Shown here: piece by piece, positions 51,201 through 60,200 of the stretch
How positions within the stretch are numbered: position 1 is the first letter of the stretch
How the letters are laid out: each line of letters starts with the position of its first letter
Assembly (NCBI RefSeq): GCF_964355755.1
Contig: NC_092680.1
Location: 193,001 to 257,000, forward strand
Source: Antedon mediterranea
Lineage: Eukaryota > Echinodermata > Crinoidea > Comatulida > Antedonidae
Reading direction: 5' to 3'
DNA length: 64,000 nt
Translations under genes and position numbers: made by a program
Notes under the pieces: model-generated
Seen by the model: only the letters and a program-made list of their open reading frames with translations
What the model was told of the DNA's origin: nothing
Databases searched by the model: none

Positions 51201-54200
51201 TTGGTTGCACAATTGTTTTATTTGAACTACTAATTTCACTCAAGTGAAAAACAAAGCATTTTTCTTAGAAAGGGATTTGAAATAGAAAAATAATAAACAC
51301 TTATGTTTCACTTAGTGAAAAGTAGGCAAATTTGTAATGTTTATACTGTATAGCATGGATTACAAAATGTAAAGACTTCAATAGATGTATTATTGCTATG
51401 TTGTATCATTGCACCAGCGAAACTGTTATTTTATTTCTTTTTTTTTAATTACTCTTAATTTGTCGACACTGTAGTACAAGATCTAACAACTATATTGTTT
51501 GTGTACCTTCTTTTTGGTTCTATACCTTATTTTTGCACGCGCATTTAATAATGAATTCATCATTTATCTATATTAGCAAATGCATTATGAGCAGCTTTTT
51601 CTAGCAAAAATAACATCATTTTTTATTTAGAATTTTGATAATATCATTTAACAGTTTATTTCAGTGTCTAAATAAATTATTATTTGTTTAAATTTTAAAT
51701 GTATATAAACTGAAACACCATTATTTTTCAAGAAATATCAGCTGCTCTATGTCATTACTAATTAAATTAACAATAGTATTATTAATACAGTATTTATTAT
51801 TTTGACCATCCTGGTATAAGCACCAACTGCTAAACAATTAAATCAATCATAATTTAATAGTTTATATTGCTAATATATGATGCCCGGGTAAGAAAAAGGC
51901 TTTAAATAGTTTTGTTGTCCATGAGGATGGTATATTGTGATTGTTATTGGAATAAGAGAGTTCTTTTAGATTTGTTGAATCATTAGTTATTTACTCAAAA
52001 GTCACATTTCCATAAGCAAATCATTTTCTAAGCAAATCATTTTCTATTTTTATTTTAAAATAGTTTTTTTAATATATAATATTGATTCAAAAGTCATCAA
52101 GCAAACCTTTTGCTTCATTATAAGCAAATCATTATTTTTTGAAATTTTTTGTAGATTTAATATTTAATTATTCAAAAGTTAAGCAAAAGCAAACTTCTGA
52201 CTTCATTATTCAATTTTCATAAATAAATATTTATGTTTTATTACATATTATTGATATTTATTTAATTTATCAATCAATATTCTTATTTTGTAATAGATTC
52301 AGAGGTCAACGACCAGCTTCAAAGAGCGAACAGTTTCAACAAAACCTTCAGGTATTGTAACTTATAAACCTTGACCAACTATTTGTCTCCCTCTATTGAC
52401 TTAAAAAGTAACAGGAATACTTAGGCTTGTATTACACAGACTTGTGCATGTTATTTTGGTAATTGCAGATTAATTAAATTATAATAATAGGAATACAGTA
52501 AGCGTTACATAATAATTTTAATATTGCAGATCAATTGATTTCGATATTTTTAAAGAGTAACCAAAATTTGCCATAGAATTATGAAGTTTTGTCATGAATT
52601 ATGGAACCATACAAATCCTATAAGTAATATTAAAATACTGAATCTTTTAATTGATTTTCTAAAAATGAATTTAACCAAGATCGTGAAAAGTAATTTTGCA
52701 AACATTGAAATGATTTCTTATAGCCCTTCATCCTAGTCACTCTGTACGTGAAAGACCCAAATCTATGCTGCCTTCTACTTTGGGAATGGTAAGTGACATT
52801 TTAGTATTTTAAGCTGAATTATATTTAAGTCGATATGGTACTTTTAAAATCATCTGTTTAACAAAAAAAATATTTTAAGTATATTTTGTGAGGATGGTCC
52901 ATCCATTAGGGACCATCAAAACAATTCAATTTAAATTTGTTTTACAAATGATATATTTCCTGTCCTGTTTCACAAGAACACTGAACTACTGTATTTATCT
53001 AATCTTTTAGTCACCAATTTTCTATTACCTTATATAATCAAAACCTTATATATACCTTGTATATCTACATTTATATATTAGTCATTTATTAATTTCCACT
53101 TCATAGACAATAAATGGGAAACAAAAATTGAACAAAATCTAAAGTGAATTTCATACACAAATTTAACTGCCACTTTCCACACACTAGAGAAATAATTTAT
53201 TCAAAATATTCCTTACAATGTCCAATTTAAGAAAATAATGTTAAAGGTTAATTAGTAAATGAAAGTTATTACTGAAACTGAAACTTGTAAATTTGCATTT
53301 CCTTGAATAGTTACATGGCAGATAGTGTCCCTGGTTTACAGTATTAGCCAGATAAATTCTTATTATTATTACATTTTGTACCTATTTTATGGATTTTAAT
53401 GAAAATAAAACATCCATTCTTTATGCAATGGGTGTAGTGCAGAGGTCAGGGTTGAAAGGTCATCGGTATTCCCAGGTCAGCATAATTTATTTCTATTAAC
53501 TTATAGAGTAGTCATTTATCTTATGTTGCTACAAGCTACCGAGTTAGTTTCACTGAGCTATGTTTTTTATTTAAGTATCTACTGTATGCTCCCTACTTAA
53601 GTATCTACTGTATGCTCCCTACTTCAAGAATTGGAAATGTACAGTTTGGGAGTGTTTTTAAAACAAGCACTAAAACGGCTAGATTTCAGTTTAAATTTAA
53701 TATAAATAAATATAATGCTTTTCATCAAATATAAAACACAGCCAGAGAGAAACTTCATAGTACTGATATACATAAATATATATAAATATATATACATATA
53801 TCGTTATCGTTTCAAAAATTAATTAATTAATTTTCAGTGTATCACCGGGCGGTTTGGAATTTATTTCTATGCCTGTTGTGTTTATATATATATAAAAGTA
53901 TCTCTCAAGATCCCGCTTAGTGAATAAATATACTGAATTATAGATGAGGGCGTATCAAATTGATCTCTGGTGCGCGTGCGTACAACTGAGGACTAGTTGT
54001 GTTCCAACCGTACCACGCCGAGAATGTTAAAGGGTCGTTATCCGATCGAGTTAAAGAACAATACCATGAAAGCCCCAGTGGTCTAATGGTTAGGGCAACT
54101 GCATATCAAGCAGACGGTCCGAGTTCGAGTCTCGGTTGGGGCGACTTTTTCTCATTCTCCCAGATTTCCTCATCTTTATCGTTTCAAAAATTAATTAAAT

Positions 54201-57200
54201 AATTTTCAGTGTATCACCGGGCGGTTTGGAATTTATTTCTATGCCTGTTGTGTAAATATATATACATATATATAAATATATATACATATATAAACAAATC
54301 AGGCAAAGAACATTAATTCTAAACCGCCCGGTGATATACTGAAATTTAATTAATTAATTTGAAACGATAAAGATGAGGAAATCTGTGAGAATGAGAAAAA
54401 GTCGCCCCAATCGAGACTCGAACTCGGACCGCCTGCTATAAATATAATGCTTTTCATCAAATGTAAAACACACAGCCAGAGAGAAACTTCATAGTACTGA
54501 TATACATTAGTTATTGTAATAAAATGATTATCATTTTTGGTCATGAAACAAGATATGTTAATTGTTGTGTACTACATCATGAAATGGTAAAACATTCAAC
54601 TCCAAATTTGTTCATAACAATATATATTATACTTGACCTGACCTATAATGTTTACATTGTTTCTTTATGTACATTAGTCGTATTCGGCTACTGAAATTGC
54701 ATTTTTTTTTATTGCATAGTGATTAATTGATTGATTTGATTTATAAACGTGGTTGATAAACTCGTGCAACGTGCTACATCAACATCTAGTAATTAATCCA
54801 CACGTTTACATGCTCCATTATAACAACAATTTATGCTGCTGCTGTAGTTTTTCCACGACTTAGCTACTTTCTTTTGCCAGTCAGAGACTTGTGCAAATAT
54901 CATTCCAAGAAATTATCTCCAGCTTTTCCTGAAAAACGCAAAATGTGCACTTTAGTGACAGAGGTTGTAAATTAGCAAAATGTGCACTTTAGTGACAAAG
55001 GTTGTATAATCAGCTAAATGTTGATAGAGTGCCTGTCTTTGCTTTTAAAATTTTGTTTTATCTCCAACGATCTCAATTTATGCTTAATATTCGACTGTAC
55101 ATTGTTTAAAATCTTGCATGTTTTCTCCTTTTCTTTTTTTAACCATTTCACATTTATTTTTTGAATTGTTGCTGAGGATTTTCAGTTTCCCAATAAAAGT
55201 ACAGATTAGAAAAGTTGCAACATCTATTAAGCTCTGTCTACACTATCAAACTTTATGTGACAAAAAAATGTGATGTGCCCTGTATATCACTAGCATATTT
55301 GGGAATATCACTACCATTTTTGGACAAATCTCACATTTTTTTCAAACTAGTTTGATAGTGTAGACAGAACTTACATTTTTTATCAATGTTGCAATGTATT
55401 GTTTATTTCAGCATACAGCCAAGTATGACTTATTGTCATGTTTTTTATCTAGCTCAACTAATTGTATACAATGTTTTCTTTAGATTAATGTGAATAATAG
55501 TTCACCGGATGTTAAAGCCTTCCACAGGACAAGTTTCATTGCATCGTATGTATACCATTATCTATATATAAATTTACGTAAGGGCAAAATTCGGTAAATC
55601 GCGCCTTACTTCTAGAATGTTTACTCGATGGTATATAAAGTTGGTTCGTGCTTTCAATACTGATTTTAACCACCTGATGTAACCCTGTTTACTAATTAAA
55701 TGGAGTTCGATAATTAGTTATTGACGATTAAAACGAATTTAGGTTCAACGATTTGCCCCAAATAGGGGTGTTTTCCGATCGTGGTATACACTGTCCAATG
55801 CATGTCTATCTTGAAAAATACCCGCATACAATAATACGAGGATGCTTCGCATTTTCCTATCTCCTCCTACGATAATTGTTTTTAATGGATGAAAACCGGT
55901 TGAACAGCTCGAGTACAGCATCATAATGTTGAAGACAGACCTATTTTCTTAAAAACATACTATTTTGATAGATTTAATATACATTTATACAAATGTATTG
56001 ATTTCCGATGAATGGAACATTCCAATAATAACTCTTTGCTTTAACACAAGTACCACCAGCTGTAGGTAAATTTATTGGCCCTTGGGGAATTAACCTAAAA
56101 CCTATATATAGATATAGTATTGCAATAAATACGTATTAACATTTGTGGTCGCCATTTAATTTACTGTGAGTGTGGGTACTGTTAGATGTATAACACAATC
56201 ATGTACAAATAAACGTATTACTGTGAGTGTAGGCCCTACTGTTATATAGAACGTACAATATACAAATAAACTGTAGTACTGACAGTTGCTTCTCAACGTT
56301 TGTATTAATTAATAATTACAAAGAATATAAACGTTGTAGTGGTACGTGTATCGTTACATGTACTACCGTATTCTATTTCAATCGACTATGACAGTGACAG
56401 TTTTAACAATAAAGTATTAAGTCGCAAATGTGTTACTGTATCAAGTGGTATATTATTTATAGGCCTGTGAGTAGGCCCTACTGTTATACAAAACGTACAA
56501 TATACAAATAAACTGTACTACTGACAGTTGCTTCTCAATGTTTGTATTAATTAATAATTACAAAGAATATAAACGTTGTAGTGGTACGTGTATCGTTACA
56601 TGTACATGCTATTTCAATGGACTATAACAGTGACAGTTTTAACAAAGTATTAAATCGCAAATGTGTTACTGTATCAAGTGGTATATTATTTATAGGCCTA
56701 TCAAACATGAAAAACATATTTCGTTACTGAGTAGATAAAGAATATATTAAAACAGTGTTCTTCTTTGTACCCATATCCTCTTCCCCATCCCTCAACCCTA
56801 ATGTTACACACAAAACACAAATTGGGTTTGTTTAAATGAGTCCAAATAACAAATTTGGACTAATTTTGGAAGTAATTCCCAGTGTGCTAATTTCAGTTTA
56901 ATACATAAATCATCGTGTCTATTTATTCGTTTCTGTAAACAATAATAACTACTGTATTATCATCCTGCGGTACGTACATTTGAAATCGCCAGTTTTGTTA
57001 CGCTGAAATTACTGTGTATTCGAGAACCATCTGTGTGCACGAACTAGATGGTACGCACGACCTAGATGGTACGCGAGCGAAGTGAGCGTACCATCTAGTT
57101 CTTGTAATTACACCAAATTTAGTTACTCAAAAATAATATAATAATAAAACAATATTTAAATTAATCCCAATAAAAACACTTAATTATCAACCACAAATTT

Positions 57201-60200
57201 ATGAATTTTTATTTTAATGAACCAAATTTATAACATCATGATAAATAAACATGTTAAGAGGAGAAGTTGAAAAGAGAGTTTTTACTGTAGTTAGTTCTGT
57301 TTAATTGTTCTGCTTTGTTTTTTTTTTATAGAAGAATGGAAGACACAACTGATGCTGATATGACATTGATAAATCCAAGGTAAGTTTTTATGTTAATAGA
57401 CAGTTTGGGCAACCTCCGTATTGTTCTTATCACACCTACCGTTTACTAAAAATACTAAATCAAATCCTCTCAATAGTCTGCATTTATTGTTTTCTCCCAA
57501 TGATTATTTTAGCATTCTTTTTATTGCATCTATTTATAAATGTTTTATTTGTCCTGCTGTGAGATTGCAACTAAAAATGTTTACTGAAATAAATAATAAC
57601 AAGAGCAATCAGAGAGTTGAGAGTTGTGAATTCTGCCAAGACTAAAAAAACACAGTAACGATAACCTGCGCAAACATGTGCGCATCCATGTAGTAAAAAA
57701 AAAACATCTTGTCAGAAAGACAGACAATCAAATGAATGATGGTGTTATGTCTAGGTGGAGGAAATATATGGGACAAACAAACATACAATCAATGATGAGG
57801 GTAAAACATTCTGGGTGGAGGAAATAATAGGTTCATTAACACAATCTAAACACATTGATAACAAAATCATTAAGAGTTTTTCTTTTCTAGATTAGGTTCA
57901 TATTTATTAACAAAATATTCATATAAATTATAATGATAATCTGTAGGCTTATGTAAATATACTTCCCTCTAATCTAGATTACATTGATTGATATAATTTA
58001 GTGTTTTTTTCTGTATCTTTTTACCTTAAACTCAGGCAGGTATTACATTTAATAAATAATATCAAACCTGGCCTAACCTCCTTTTGGTATATATTCCAAT
58101 CCATTATAATACTGGTGATAATACGAATATTATTATCAAGTACGTAGGATTTTAGCTGGTAATTGTCTGAATTGAATGTTTTGCTTTCACAACCTTCTAA
58201 AACACCTGAAACACAAGTACTTGCTTTAATTGCTACCATTAAATTTGAATTACTATTCAGTAGGCGGACTTTACACAGATTTCTGTATATACTAGAATTC
58301 ATTATGTGATTGTGGAAGATTGAGTTAAGGTTGCGCATTTCTGATAGATAAGAGAAAGTAGTTTGACATATAGCGACGTTTGTTTAGATTCTGCCGTTTG
58401 CATGTGAAAGATGCTGATTAATGGATCACGTTGTCTAGCATGATTTTGTAACAAGCCGGATACTGACAATTGTCTAATACAACCTGGGATATTACATACA
58501 AGTGCATTGACCATTTTATTCTTAAGGATCATACATACATACTGTTATATCAGTCAAAAACTTGAGCAAATATGTCTGTTTCATCATTGAGGCATCCCCT
58601 ACATGCATCTCCTCATATTTTAAGGAGAGGAACAGCGATTGTTGATAGTGATGACGATAATTATGATTTTTCTCGATACAGCTTAAATAGTACCCATTCA
58701 GCCTCTATTGAATCACTGGATGATGTACAGTATGATTATGATGAAGACATTGCTATGAAAGGCCCTGAACCAGAATCATGGAGTGCAACAATGGACAAAA
58801 AGGTATATTTAAATTTTATTAATTAGAAGTAATAACAGATGTTGTTGGCAAACTCCACACCGAGGTGCACACCATACAGATAGGCCTGGTGTGTACAATC
58901 TCTGGGGTTGGGCTAGGTGTGAATATTTTAATAAATCTATATTTACTCTCATATATAACACAATCTAATTTAAATTACCATGATATTCTGAAATTTACAA
59001 TTTAACATTGTGTTAACACATTGACTGCCAAGGCATTTTCCGTAATTTCTGTCCCAGTGCCAAGTCCCGTTTACATATTAAATTACAGTTTGAAAGTGTA
59101 ACATCTGGTCACAGACTATCATGATGTCATTCAAAATACGATGGCGGGAAAAACCGTTGAGACGTATAAATACGTCACTGGCAATGGTCCAACAATTTTA
59201 TTGACTTTGCCAGGAACGTAAATATACGTCGGGGATTTTCCGCGCTAAAATCGGTCAAACCTATCATCGAGAGATAAAAACAGTAAACCACACTGAATCA
59301 TTTCATCCTTTATTATTTTTATTTACTATTAGCGCAATTTATGACATGTTTGAGATGATTATATTGAGTGTGAGGGCGCCATCGTATCAACCATATTCAA
59401 TGCATGAGGGAATAAACACAAACAAACATATGACATTTATTTTTAGATTATCGTTTACGTACATCATTCATAAACTGCCATGCGATAATTCCTGTTCCAA
59501 TCACCACTGCCAGTGATTCTACATACAATACAAAAGTGCTACGATTTTGACGTAGTATTACGTCTTGGCAAGTAGCGACACGCAATTTTTGACGTATAAA
59601 TACGCCGTGGCAGTGAACGTGTTAAACATTGAAGTTGGAAAAAAAACCTATAAACATAGACAGACTCAATACTGTACTCACACATGTCACACACTGACCT
59701 TATCAACTATTGTTTTACTATTACATTTCATTATTTGTTCTATTTGTTATTAGTAGACAAATTTCAGTGTGCAAATGACATTTTATTTTGATTTTAATTA
59801 ATGTCAGCATGTAATATTATTATCTGACATTTTGAAGTTTTCTTGGTACATTACTTAGTATTAGCTTAGTTTCTAGTATTTAGAATGATTTCAGGCTAGC
59901 TTAGCTGTCTCCTTTTTAAGATGTAAATAAACAAAAGATAAGAACATAGACAATGTTTTATAGCCATGTACATTGGGCTAACAAAATAGAATATAGGCTA
60001 GTCAAATCTACACAAATCTACAGTGCTTACAATGGACTGTCAAGGAAAATATATTGCACAATCCAAACTGTACTATTCCCAATATGTATGTTTCTTTGTA
60101 ATATAATTATTTAACTAAATAGTGTACACATTTAATATTGGTATCTAGCTATTAATACCTGTAATTCTATTGCATTTGCATTCAAACAAATATTTTTCAA

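Larger units (their letters stand above)
48508..52296 (+). other. RhoGEF intron 20 (3.8 kb)
   Basis: It contains the 67-bp higher-order array (48924-49727) and a 90-bp repeat (50435-50695). The remaining parts (48510-48920, 49730-50430, 50700-52290) are AT-rich with no recognisable feature. Confidence 0.78.
52789..55483 (+). other. RhoGEF intron 22 (2.7 kb)
   Basis: It contains the SINE cluster with flanking direct repeats (53705-54506), a 32-bp duplication (54945-55010) and MITE family A copy 3 (55231-55369). At 52885-52915, GGATGGTCCATCCATTAGGG resembles, in reverse complement, the word at 4043-4075 within the foldback element. Confidence 0.75.
55546..57331 (+). other. RhoGEF intron 23 (1.8 kb, mostly Helitron)
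   Basis: Without the element at 55561-57098 the intron would be only about 250 bp, in line with the smaller introns of this gene. Confidence 0.8.

Noticed and set aside
54072-54143. Functional tRNA gene
   Set aside because: Its downstream tail is shared with two other copies nearby, one truncated and inverted, and the anticodon position is abnormal. A SINE head is more likely.
58021-58532. Two overlapping minus-strand open frames as a gene
   Set aside because: No family match, frames disagree, and they lie within intron 24 antisense to the RhoGEF. Kept only as a possible decayed element.
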